Assembly (NCBI RefSeq): GCF_002234675.1
Contig: NC_019868.2
Coordinates: 3,078,909-3,142,908 of the forward strand
DNA: 64,000 nt
Direction of reading: 5' to 3'
From: Oryzias latipes
Lineage: Eukaryota; Chordata; Actinopteri; Beloniformes; Adrianichthyidae
Shown here: one piece after another, positions 35,797-47,100 of the stretch
Layout: each line of letters opens with the position of its first letter
How positions within the stretch are numbered: the first letter of the stretch is position 1
Notes under the pieces: generated by a model
The model's database searches: none
What the model saw: the letters and a program-made list of their open reading frames with translations, nothing else
What the model was told of the DNA's origin: nothing
Position numbers and translations under genes: made by a program

Positions 35797-36059
35797 AACT
35801 CTACAAGGTCCTTTGTCTGTCTCCAGTCCAAATAGATTACACATATTAGGTCAATGTTCACAACTGCAACAGCTACAAGAGTAATGTGGGTCAATGAGGA
35901 AGGTAAGAGATGGGAAATTTGATCCTCCACCCATCCCAAAAGAGAAAAAGCTGGAAAACACTTCATGTTGCAATTCCTCCAAAGGCGGAGATCCCTCGCA
36001 ATATTGCAGTTCACCTTTCTCAGTCTTGCTGCTTTGCAGATTTTTTAGTGCAATTTTGA

Positions 36060-36300
36060 ACGGTTTATTTATTTATTTACAGTTGACTGTGTTCTGCATC
36101 CCGATTGGCTGTTTTCTGATGAGTGTTGTGATTGGACTGGCCATGGTGGCGGTGGGGTTATGGTACGGGCAGTTGCATGTTATGGACAAAGAACACCGGT
36201 ATATGTAATATATGGCATTGAATGCACAGAGATACAGTGAGAAGATCCTGAGGCCTGTTGGTGTTTATAAAAACTGTGGAACTTCTCTGTTCATGGACCC
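36060..36300 (+). pseudogene. Tc1-like transposase fragment
   Basis: Frames give LFSDEC, then HGGGGVMV, YGQRTPVYVIYG and, after a +1 shift, NAQRYSEKILRPVGV. This order matches the catalytic half of Tc1-type transposases (LFSDES...GGGSVMVW...NAQRY). The segment between the first two motifs is missing, so it is a dead fragment. A competing frame here looks like two membrane segments but is a shadow of this remnant. Confidence 0.6.
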
Positions 36301-36779
36301 TTGCTCTCTTTTCATTTTTCCAGGTGCTGATGTTACATCTGGACTAAAGTTCTGTGAGTTGATTTCATGATCTTCATATTTTCCAAAATTTGATTTATAC
36401 GGTATTTATAAACCTCGGTATACAAATTTATACCTAGGTTGTTTCTTACATTTTGGGATGTTGGTTGACATGTTGAGACTCATCAATGGGAGCACACCCT
36501 CCACACCTACTGTAAAATCATTGCAATTCTTTTGCCAATAACTTCATCGGTGTTTGTTTCACAGCAGCAGCACATATATTTTTGATTGTTTCAGAGTCTT
36601 TTCTTCTCAAAAAGTCAATGTGTATTTCACTTGCCTGTTGTAATGTCTAAAAAAGTTGTTAAAGTTTCTGCCATTTTGTGGATTGTTGACATTCTGGAAT
36701 TAATGTTTGAGGTTTTAATGCTGTTTTTCTATCATTGGAAATCTTTATTATAGCCTGTTGATAAGCTGGGTCTTAGGGT

Positions 36780-37036
36780 TGGACAAAGAGAGCCTGCATG
36801 ATAGTCTTATAAAATGATTATAGGACTGCTGAAACCGCTGCTGTTATTTATTGAATTATTTAACATGTTATTCATGACGTGTACTTTTACTTCCACTTTC
36901 TATTATTACTATTTTATTCTTACTCATTGCTACTTTGTTTTCTGTTTTTTTCTAATTGCTATATTTCTTGCTTTGGCTGCTGTGACAACTGAATTTCCCT
37001 CCGGGGATCAATAAAGTCCCATCTTATCTTATCTTA
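36780..37036 (+). mobile_element. 3' end of a fish non-LTR element with (TCTTA)n tail
   Basis: Ends in the common fish phrase GAATTTCCCTCCGGGGATCA, then ATAAAGTC and tandem TCTTA at 37021-37036. The 5' part is AT-rich and without an ORF. Confidence 0.55.
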
Positions 37037-37591
37037 AATCAAATACTAACCCAGATCTGTGGTTTATTAAAGGAGGTCTTAGCAGACAGAAAAGGAACTC
37101 TGGTGTGTTTTCTGCTGTAGTTTCCCATCAAATTTCATCAGTTCTTTGGGTTTTTCTTCATACTTTTTTATTCCACAGATACTAGATACAATACCTCTCC
37201 ACTTGTTGCAATACCATCTGCAAACTTCAGATGTGGTTTGAATGAATGGCTTTTAAATGACTGATGTAAACTTGACTCAGAGGTCCAGCATACACAATTA
37301 CTTTTCGGGTTGGATGTTCAGAACTGCTGCAAGTGCAGTCAGAAATCTTCAGTGTAATTATATAATGTAAACACTAAACTTCATTCAGAAAAGCATTTGT
37401 CCATGCAGCAAATACATGAAAGGAATCATGAAAAGAGATGTTAAAACCTTGAAACAAGTAGTTCTATTAACAAGCTCTATTAAATAAAAAGAAGTAGACT
37501 GAAATTCCATTACAACAATTTATTGCTTACAAGTCACAATGGTAAGAAAAAACAAACATTGCTCTTCTAACATGTATAAAAAACAGTTCAG

Positions 37592-37942
37592 ATGGGTTCC
37601 CCGTGCTGTGGCCTGCTGGTGTCCAAGCTGCTGCCTTACCTGAAACCCAAAGACACTGAAACAAACAGACTGCTGGTGAGTCCCCCAATGAGACCTTGAC
37701 TGTCTGATGTTGAAGAGGATGACCAACAGTTTTATCAGAGCTCCTTGGAGCAGGTTTGAGACCAATAGATAAGTGCTTCTTCCTTATGTTGAGTGTGAGT
37801 CCTTCAGAGGCGGATGGAGGAAGTCCTGCTGGACGTGGTGTCCCGTCCGCTCCGCAGCAACAAGCTGGACGGTGGTGGAGTTTCCTCCTCGCTGCTCCAA
37901 CTGCAATCAGAGCTGAGCAGTCAGGAAACAGGAAGCGCCTGA
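37592..37942 (+). CDS. Candidate two-exon small protein, 72 aa, unknown
   Basis: Exon A 37592-37675 starts ATG and ends at a strong donor (CTGCTG/GTGAGT). Exon B 37808-37942 follows a CCTTCAG acceptor and stays in frame to TGA. The joined product begins MGSPCCGLLVSKLLPYLK and continues through RRMEEVLLDVVSRPLRSNK, helical in character and not obviously repetitive. I do not recognise it. The 132-bp intron is typical in size for fish. Against it: no clear promoter, a pyrimidine-poor region upstream, and a minus-strand AATAAA at 37515-37520 that could belong to an opposite-strand transcript. Confidence 0.3.
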
Positions 37943-38509
37943 GACAATACAGGGGCAAGGGTCCGGACTACCACTGCATTCTTTGGCAATAACGAAGGAA
38001 ACGGTCCCTCGTAACGTTTTCCTTGTGGGAGCAGGATGAGCGCGCTAAACCTTCATCAGAAACTTCGAGCTTCATTCCAGTCAGGATCTACTCAGGCGGT
38101 CAGCAAAAGACTCTATACACTGCATAGATTCATCAGAGATTGACACAAGGCTAATAACAGCGCCACCATGTGGTCCATTGCACTCACCTGCATCTTGCAA
38201 ACATGGTTTTGTTTAGGGACTGATCAACATCAGGCCTACAGACAGACAGAGATCAGATGAGACTCCCACTCAGCTGCAAGTCCGGTTATTCTAGTTTCTG
38301 TTTTTCTTGTCTCGACAGAGAAATCTGTGAACTTTTACAAGATCCACAGCTGAGACACTTCAATGTCAAACTCTGGAGGGAGTCTTCACGAGTAGAAGAC
38401 CATACATCTGGACCTAGGATCTATAAGCAGGTTAAAGGTCATAGTTTGTCCTCAAAAATACACGCTTCACAATAAATCATGAATCTGAAACATTATCATT
38501 GTGCAAAAT
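37943..38509. other. Unannotated sequence
   Basis: No gene recognised. A short open stretch after a CTCGACAG acceptor-like site at 38320 has no family match. Confidence 0.4.
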
Positions 38510-38816
38510 GGGCTGGATGGTGGTGTAGTGGTTAGCACCCTCACCTCACAGTTTGAAGGCCCTGACTCAAATCATAGCTGGGACTTTTCTGTGTGGAGTC
38601 TGCATGTTCTCCTGGTGCATCATAACAGTCCAAAAAAATGCATCATTATTTAACTAATTAAAATTATCCCTAGGAGTGCATGTTAGTGTGTGTGTCCCTG
38701 CAGCATACTGGTGACCTGATTAGTGAATAGCCTGCCTTTACCCAATAGTAGCCAGGTTATGCTCCAGCAACCCTGTGACCCAAAAAGGGATGGAGAAGTT
38801 TCTGAAAATGGATTGT
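38510..38816 (+). mobile_element. tRNA-derived SINE with head
   Basis: The head TGGTGTAGTGGTTAGCACC resembles an RNA polymerase III A-box region and GACTCAAATC a B-box. The body has CTTTTCTGTGTGGAGTCTGC and ACTGGTGACCTG, as in the copies at 5613, 23652 and 62040. Confidence 0.7.
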
Positions 38817-38852
38817 GAAAAATGTCCTTATGGGCTAATTTTCCAAATAAAC

Positions 38853-39049
38853 AACAAACTCTTTCGGCTTCTCCCATCAGGGGTCGCCACAGCGAACAAG
38901 TCGCATGGTAAACTTGGCAATGTTTTACGCCGGATGCCCTTCCTGACGCAACCTTCTCAAACCGGGCTTGGGACCGGCACAGAGGTAGAGAAGGTAACAG
39001 GGAGCACGGACGGAAGGCGCCGCAAACCAGCACGAGCTAAACCGGCTCC
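38853..39049 (-). mobile_element. tRNA-derived SINE with perfect 18-bp target duplication and lost B-box
   Basis: Near-identical to 16041-16255. CTAATTTTCCAAATAAAC is duplicated exactly at 38835-38852 and 39050-39067. Compared with the other copy, about 25 bp containing the B-box is missing between GGGAGCA and CGGACGG, so this copy should not be transcribed by RNA polymerase III as it stands. Confidence 0.85.
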
Positions 39050-39069
39050 CTAATTTTCCAAATAAACCT

Positions 39070-40600
39070 TTCCTCTAAATAGGGCTACATACAGCCGCTT
39101 TGACAATTTTCAGTCCACCTTTGGAGAGCAGCACAGCACTGAAACTGCACTTCTGAAAGTGATGACATCCATATCAATGCTGACTCAGCAAAAGCATTAT
39201 CAATAGTGCCGTTTCATCTAAATGCAGCCTTTGCAACCATAGACATGAGATCCTTCTTGACAGGCTGGTAAAGTTGGTTTGACTTATCAGGTAAAGTCCT
39301 TTGTTGGGTCAGGTCTTATCTGGACGGGAGTGGTTGCGTTGTTCCCATGGTGATCATAGATCTGACTGACAGTTTCCACGTCACGCGAGTTCCATTAGAC
39401 CTCTGCTGTTCTCCCTTTACATGCTCTCTCTGTTTTGGGTAGGATCACGGGCCTATATAATGTTGAATGATCCTCAGCTCTATACAAGCCTGTGGTCAAT
39501 TAGACACCCTTTGCTATTGTCTAGAGAAGCTAAAATCCTGGATATTGTCAAACTTCTTCCTTCAGATTAGCATTGACAAACAGAAGGGTTTTTTTTGTTT
39601 TTTTATTAGAAGAGTAACGGGAACTGAAGAGCTGATTGGTAAGACAAAAATACTTTAGAAAAATGGTGTAATAGACTAAGACTAAAGGTCAGTGTTCACA
39701 TTAAATCACTTTCTTTTTACTTCGAAGAAATATTAATCTAAACCCTTCTTATTTTGTTTTATACATTTACAGTTTTGCATCTTTTTCATAATGATTGAAA
39801 TTATATATTCCTGGCATCCAACTCTGCCTTTTTTTTTTTTTTTATGTTTATTTAAGAAACCCTGTTGGCGTTTGTCAATGTAGCAACTATTCTTCCTGGG
39901 ATCCACTTCAGAAATACATTATTACAAGATTTCTGAATAAAGATGACACTAATACATTGTTTTTGCTGTATTCAAAATTCCAAAGACTTAAAGGAACATA
40001 TGAAGCAAAACAGAACAATGTATGAAATTCCTAAACTGTTCACCTTTTGTAATCTGCAATGAAATGTAAACAGATCTTTCTGGATTTCAGACTTTGGGAG
40101 CTCATGTAATACATTTTTATTGCAGTTATTGGGGCTTTTGGAGGGCTCCCACAAATGAGGACTTTGTCGATTTAGGAGCGGTTCTGCAATTGAGCAATTT
40201 AACTTGACTGCTTTTTCCAATAGACATTTTTTTAAGCTTACTTTAGCTTTATTCAACTTCGTCAAGTAACTTGAAAGTTTAGCAACTTTTTTCAAGTCTT
40301 CACATTTTGGTAAACTACTTGGTTAGTTCATGGCAGTTAGCTTTAACATGCAGCGTATTCTCACTGGCCGTTAGTGCAGTTTGTTTTAGTTAACACTCAT
40401 CTCCTGTGCCGTTCTCAGTCATATTTTGTCATCGTTTTGACATCGTTCAGGTTGCTGCCTCTGAGTAAAAAGGGGAATTTTTAAAATATTTTTCCCGCTC
40501 TGTGGCTTTGAAGTGTTGGCCTCTCATCAGGAACCGAAGTTTAAACTAAATTTGAGAGCTGAAGATTCAGGAGGACAAACAAATGGACCAAACTTTCAAT
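39070..40600. other. Intergenic sequence downstream of stard10
   Basis: AT-rich, with a T17-type run near 39829-39843. No gene, RNA or repeat family recognised. Confidence 0.5.
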
Positions 40601-40619
40601 CAGTTCAAGTCACTGGAAC

Positions 40620-40625
40620 TTTATT
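40620..40625 (-). terminator. stard10: Candidate stard10 poly(A) signal
   Basis: TTTATT on the plus strand is AATAAA on the minus strand, 510 nt after the stard10 stop codon (41136). The 3' UTR would be about 41135-40600. Confidence 0.6.
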
Positions 40626-41135
40626 GATCAACTGTCACACTGAGGAAGAAAGAAACAGTATAAAAGTGTTAGGTTGAGTTTCACTGGAGACTTTGTCCTT
40701 ATTTATGGTTCAAATCGGCTCATTTTACCCACTAAACATAAACTAAAAATCTTTAAATTCCAGAACAATTTTAGAGGATTGTTGCTATTCTGAGCATTTA
40801 TTCCTCAAAATATGACATAAATTCAATATTCATCTACAGACTTTTTCTGCTGGTTTTTCTCTTATTGCATTTCACATTGAGGATATCCTCCTGATTGGGT
40901 GAACAATAGGATCACAGGATCCCTCAGAACCTCCTCAGACCTCCTGGGTCAGCAGTGAGGAGCAGAACCTCATTGATCTGGATGGTGTGCAACCGTCTGA
41001 GGAGACAAAATGATTAGATGAAAGGAGGATTCAGACTGAACGCCTGCTGAAGAGCAGGACTGGCGTGAGGCGTTTGCTGGCAGTCCCACTTTCCCTCTGT
41101 TTACCTTGGACAAACGGTGAGTCCGACTTAGACGT

Positions 41136-44100
41136 CTAACTGTCCTCGTCGTCGCTGTGGTGCGTCTTCTCCTCGCTCAGGCCGCTTTCATCGATGTTCT
41201 CCAGAGAGTCGGCGCGCTGCAGGGTCAGTTCTGCCGGGTTGATGGGCGGCAGCGCGTTCTGCTCCGGAAACATCCACGGCTTCAGCGCCGGGTTGTGTTT
41301 TCGTTTCCACTCCGGATACTTCAGAGCGGCCTTGTAGATCTTTTTCATGGCCTGAGAGCACAGAGATGGTAAGATGGCATTTGACAGACACAAAACCCTG
41401 ACTGAGATGAAACACCTGACCTCACCTTAGGAGCCACAAACTGAGAGACTCTGTTCACCACCCACTTTGGTAAAGAGCCTGGAGACCCATGAAAGGCAGA
41501 GGTGGGGGGTGACCATAAAGCACAGAAAAAAAGAGAGAAGAGCAAAAGTTATTTTAAAATGGAATATTTAACTGACAAATTCTAAAATGCAACATTGTGA
41601 CTTTTAAAATACTTTAAAAATTAGGTTGGTGCCTTACCTCGAGGGTCCACCTGGGTCAGGTAGTAGAGGGTGGAGCCGGTGGCTCCATTAGACTGGATCA
41701 GGTATCCAGTCTGCAGAGAAACCGCTCTGACATAGTCCTTCCTAGGAGGATGTTTCTATGGAAACAGACAAAGAAAACAGACAATGCTGCCTCACCATTC
41801 TCTGCTCAGACCACACCCAACAAATATCCGTGTTTATCACCGTAAAACCAAAACAGTTCAGAACAATCTGAGATTCTGACACTAAGGATCTATTCCTCAT
41901 TTAGTTTTGCTTTGCTAGCTTTTTTTCCTTTTAGAGTTTTTTTGTCTCAATTAGTGCTGGGCAACTATTGAAAGTTTAACTGCATTAATTACATGAGCTT
42001 CTAGGATTCAACATGTCACTGACCACACACTTGATTTCAGAACTTTAATTTTTAGAAAGGCAGTTTGCTTTAGTAAAATAAATAAATCAGAACATAAAGA
42101 CCCACTCCGATCATCATGTGATCTTGTGAAAGTGTTCCCAGTGGTCTTTTAAATGATTGTGCTGTTTTTAGCCAAAAATCAAAAGCCTTTGTTGTGTTCA
42201 AGGACATAGTTTCTGCAGAGCAGTGAGAGTTCATTAAACATTTGCCTCCAAGATTTGGGTGGGGCACGGCACAACCCCACCCCCACTTCAGTCCATGTTG
42301 CTGAGAGCTCTCTGTTTACACACTCTCCTGCTAGCTTATAACTAAGCGGAATAAAAATGGTGATCATTATTGGATCTATCCAGCTGTACAGTTTAGATCC
42401 AGATTCCAGCTCAGACGAGGAAAACAAAGACGTTCATGGATCCATTTGACAGTGGATGCATCAGAATGGAGCAGATCAGGGAGCGTGTGACCTGCCGTCG
42501 TGGCTTCATTGTCACTGCTACAATCTTTTTTCAAACAGCATTTTTTATCTGCTCCTGATTCACAACAGCTTAAATAAAGAAATGCCCAGAAATTCAGTTT
42601 TAAGCTCAAATTTCTTTAAACTTGTCCTCCACAATCAGAAAAATGGTAAAATAACATGTTTTCAAAAAAACTGTTTTTATTGGATCTTTATCATTTTATT
42701 GTGGAATCTCTCTTTAAAGAGCACAATCAAAATTAATATTAAAAAGAAGTTTCTGATTATTTCTTTATTCAAATTGCTGTGAATCAGGAGAAGACGTAAA
42801 AAATGCAGTCTGAACAAAAAAAGATGGTGATGTTGAGCGGCCACAAGGTTTGCTCCAGGTTTTCAGCAACAGGTGCAACGGTCCCGCCCCCAACTCAGAT
42901 GAATTTTTTTTCTTCTTAACTTGTTCTGTCCAACAGGTGAGCAAACAGTTTAGAGCTGAAGGCCATTTGTGTTGGACAGGTTTTACTATCACAAAAAAGA
43001 GGTTATAGAACTTCGAGAAACCAGAGTGTAGATTTGTATAAACCCCTTTTTGTTGTATTATTTTTTATTTATTTGTTACATTTAGTGTGTGGGGAGGGAG
43101 AGGGGACGAATGTGAGAGGGGGGGGGGTGGAAGAGAGGTGAGAAAGTGGGGGATACAAGTACTGATTTGAATAAGTTATTTTAAGCTGTAACAATTATTC
43201 CAGATCTGCTGGAAAGACAAATATTACAACAAAGGTGAAATTCTGACACTAAGATGAGTGGAAAATATCTGTCCATCAATACACTGTGGGTAAGGAGGAG
43301 GGATGAAGCAGACAGGGAACAGTGTGGCAGTGTGCACGTGCACGTGGGGGTGGAGATACATGCATGCTGCTGAAGTGAACCGTGTGTTCATAAGGAGAAC
43401 CAGATCCTACCCAGCCCGACATGTCAGACCAGGAGAGGGGAGGAGAGACCCCCAGGCCAGGAGCGCCCCCGGCATCAGCAGGGGGCGCTGCAGCCCTGGA
43501 GGGGGGGGAAAGAGGGGACCGCCCACCCACCCAGCCAGGCGCAAAGAAGGCCCCCCTAAAGGGGCCCCCCCAACGCCCAGAGGCATAGGCGAACCCGGTT
43601 TCCGGCCCCCAGGCCACAGGACAGGAGCGCTTAGCCGTACCAGGCGGCAGCCATGGGGGCCACCGGGCGCCGGACACCGAGACACGGGCCAAGGACGAGG
43701 CCAGGGCCCCAAGAACCCATAAGCCGCCCACCACCCAACCAGCGCCCCGTCTCCGCAGGCCAGCCCCGGCACCCGACCCGAGCAACCCAGTGATCACCAC
43801 GTATCCACAGCCCCCCCCCCATAACCCTACCTTCTACAACCCTCCTCACCCACCATATTTCTCTGACCCCTCCTCCCAAACCCCTCCACTGCCCTCCCCA
43901 CTCTGATGGGGAGGGAGAGCTTCAGAGGATCCCAGCGAGCCAGCCCCCAGGTCCATCCCACCCATGCTCACAATCTCCTGGTTGCCCCCCACCCCCCGTC
44001 GCCACGCAGTAACCCCCCCGGCCGACTGAACCCCCAACACCGCAGCCGACAGGATTCCCACAATTCCTGATGAACTCCTGCTGCTCTGCAGAAACTATGT

Positions 44101-47100
44101 CATTGAAAACAAGAGGTTTTTTGGGTTTGGCTGAAAGTCATAATTCTAATTAAAAGAGCACTGGAAACAAAAGGGACTTTAACAGTCTTTGTCTGGACAA
44201 CAAGATTTTAACATTTATTAGTGGTTTTTATTTCTCTTAGAGATAAATCAGTCACCAATATCAAACAAGTAAAATTAAATTATTATATTAATTATACCCC
44301 TATTCATTCATGAATTGGAGTCCTCTTTAGTGTTCTTTAGAGGAAAGAAAAGCAAAGTGTTTCTTATTTAAACTGGAATCTACATGTTTGATTCCAAACC
44401 AACTATAACAACAGCAGTGAAAAGAAAAGCCGCGCCAACATGAAAATGACTACAGCTGCGTTCTGATAAACCAGGTTTTTGGCTGGCTCCATCATTACGC
44501 TCATTTATTTTCATTTGGCAAATCTTTCCAAGTTCATTTAGTTTTTAAAAACCACCTTTTTACCCAAATTAGCTCAACTAGGGTCCGTCATTAAACAGAC
44601 TTTTCTTTAATGACTACAGGTGGCCGTAACAGGGTTAGAGTGGCAGACCTTTGATTGAAAGGTTCCATGCTCATGTGTCAAAGGCCAGCTTTACACTGCA
44701 GGTCTTGATGCCCATATCCGATTTTCTGACTATATCCGATTTTTTTGACGACCCGCTTACATCATCTTTTAAAAGTGACCCGTATCTGATTTTTGCATTT
44801 ACACTATACAATGCTGAAACTGTCAAACGTAGACGTTCTGAGGACTACGTAGCAGCATTTCCGCCTTCCACGGACATCCTTTGGACTTTTGTGACTGCGG
44901 TTGTCATGGAGGCAAGGCGGCGACGGAAGGAGGCGTTGCCTTGGGCGCTCCAGACGGGATGCACGGGGGAGGAAAAGAAGGAGGGCTGGTCGGCCGGCTT
45001 ATGTGCTCTCTCTGAGTTTTGAATGAGGAAGTGTTTGCAGACGTTGTGCTGTACTAACAGTTTGATCCAAGTGTTGAACCTTTCCTGAGCAATGACACAC
45101 GGGAGAATTCCTCGGGGTTCTCTTTTCCGTTCTGAACCCTCAGCCTCCAATGGGCTAAGAAAGACTCCAAAACTTTTGGGCGAGACACCTTATTTTTAAT
45201 TTACGGTTCTCCGACAGTCCCCCGCTCCGCGCTCACACCCGCTCTCCTCTCCTTAAGTTACACGCACACACACGCAAGCACGCGCGCGCGCGCACACACA
45301 CTGTCCCCATCATACACGCCCCCCCAAAAAACAAACAGCTTCTAGCTTGTTCCAGCCTTAAGGCTACGTTCACACTTAATGCTCAATTCGGATTTTTTGA
45401 AAAAATCCGAATTGTTTGCTAGACCGTTCACATTTCCAAGTAAATCCGAACTTTTGTGATCTCCAGTGTGACCGTGACACGACCCAAACGAGACCCGCAT
45501 GCGCAGAAGCCAGAAGAATACTCAACGGTGAATGACGTCACTTGTTGTTTGCGGAGCAAACGTTAACAATGGATGTCAACAACAGTGCTGTTAAAAGCGG
45601 AGCTCTTTTTGTAATATTAAATTTATTTTCACGAAGGAGCAGCACAATTACAATCTTCTCATTTTAAGAAGGCATTGGAGTCGGGATCGTCTGTACCCAC
45701 TGTAGTGGAAGAGGAATGTGTATGTGTTGGGACCGCGCGCCCCGTGTGTGTGTGCAAGCGCGTGCCGCGATAGAGAATAGGGGGGGGGGGGGGCAGTGTG
45801 GGCGCGCATTCATGTTGTGTGTTACGGAGGACGGTAATAAAAGAAGGTTTCCCCCAAAATAAATGCTATGGACTCTTTATTAACCCGCTCTGGAGAATCT
45901 AAGGATCAGAACAGAGAGGAGGAGGAGGATCGCCTCGGGTCCCCCGCGCTTCTGAGCACGGTCAAAGGGGAGAAAGAAAAAAAAGTTATAGCTGTAAAGG
46001 TTCAACACCACGCTCTTCCATTTATCTGGAAATTTTTTCAAAAACCGCCCAGTTGCAATAAGAGCCCTGGAGTTTGGCCTGAAAAGAGCGATCACCCCAA
46101 ATATTAATCCAATCAGTGACCTCGCTTCCCTTCCACTGACTGATCTCAGCAGCATCGTCCACCATGGTTAATGTTTACGTTCTCGTTCCCGCCTACTTTA
46201 ACGCAAAATGATGACGTTTGTTGCGTGTCGATGACGTACGATTCGGAATCAAGTCGCCTGGCCGGTCAGACGGCGGTCGCAATTGAAAAGAACGGCTACA
46301 ATTCGGAATCAGGACGTCAAACCCACGGGGCCTGGGTCGCAATTGAAAAGATCGGATCTGTGTCATTCAGACTGTCATGAAAAGATCGGAATTGGGCCGC
46401 TTAGGGGCAAAAAATTCGGAATTGGGTCTTTTCAGCCTGCAGTGTGAACGTAGCCTAAGTGTCCATGGGCAAGACACTGAACCCCATGTTGCCCCTAGTG
46501 GTTATAGGTTGGTGCCTGTGTTCGGCATGTGTGTGTGTGTGTGTGTATATAAGGTCATTTAATTTAACACTGAATATTTGAATGAACAGTCCGATCAAGT
46601 TTCAATCTAGTTTTACAAAAACACTGGAACCTGATTGACTTCATGACTACAGGAATTAAAACTGTTGATACTTCTTAAAAAAAAATAAAAATGAAAAGTT
46701 TCTTTATATAAAAGACATATTTTTCTTTGAACAGTCACAAGTTTGTGAGTGCGCAGACTCCAACTCTTACTGAGTCACAAGCTGCAAACAATCCTGTTAA
46801 ACATGAATGACAGAGCTTCAGCTAGCACAGAAACACAGATCCAGTCCACCAACAATCTGTGAGTGAAAGACATTTAGATTATAAAAACACAAATATGCAT
46901 TAAAGATCAAGACTCAACCCAGTTTTGACCTTTAAAAAGTAGATGAGATTTTTGGAAGCAGAACATTTTAACATGGATCTAAATAAATGTTTACCATCAG
47001 AATGTGTTATGTTAAAATTATAATAATATGTTAACATTAAAAAGGAAACTTGTTGGAGTACACAGCATTTTTTTTTGGTTCAGTTGATTATTCACATCCG

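Noticed and set aside
35894..36208. Apparent two-membrane-segment protein ending MDKEHRYM
   Set aside because: Overlaps in another frame a Tc1 transposase remnant with ordered motifs; the hydrophobic frame is a shadow.
41188..41415. Other-frame ORFs over stard10 exon 6
   Set aside because: Shadows of the real exon, which matches STARD10 to its stop.
43276..43800. 174- and 139-codon ORFs in the GC-rich block
   Set aside because: Proline/glycine/arginine-rich frames on both strands caused by base composition of an inserted repeat.
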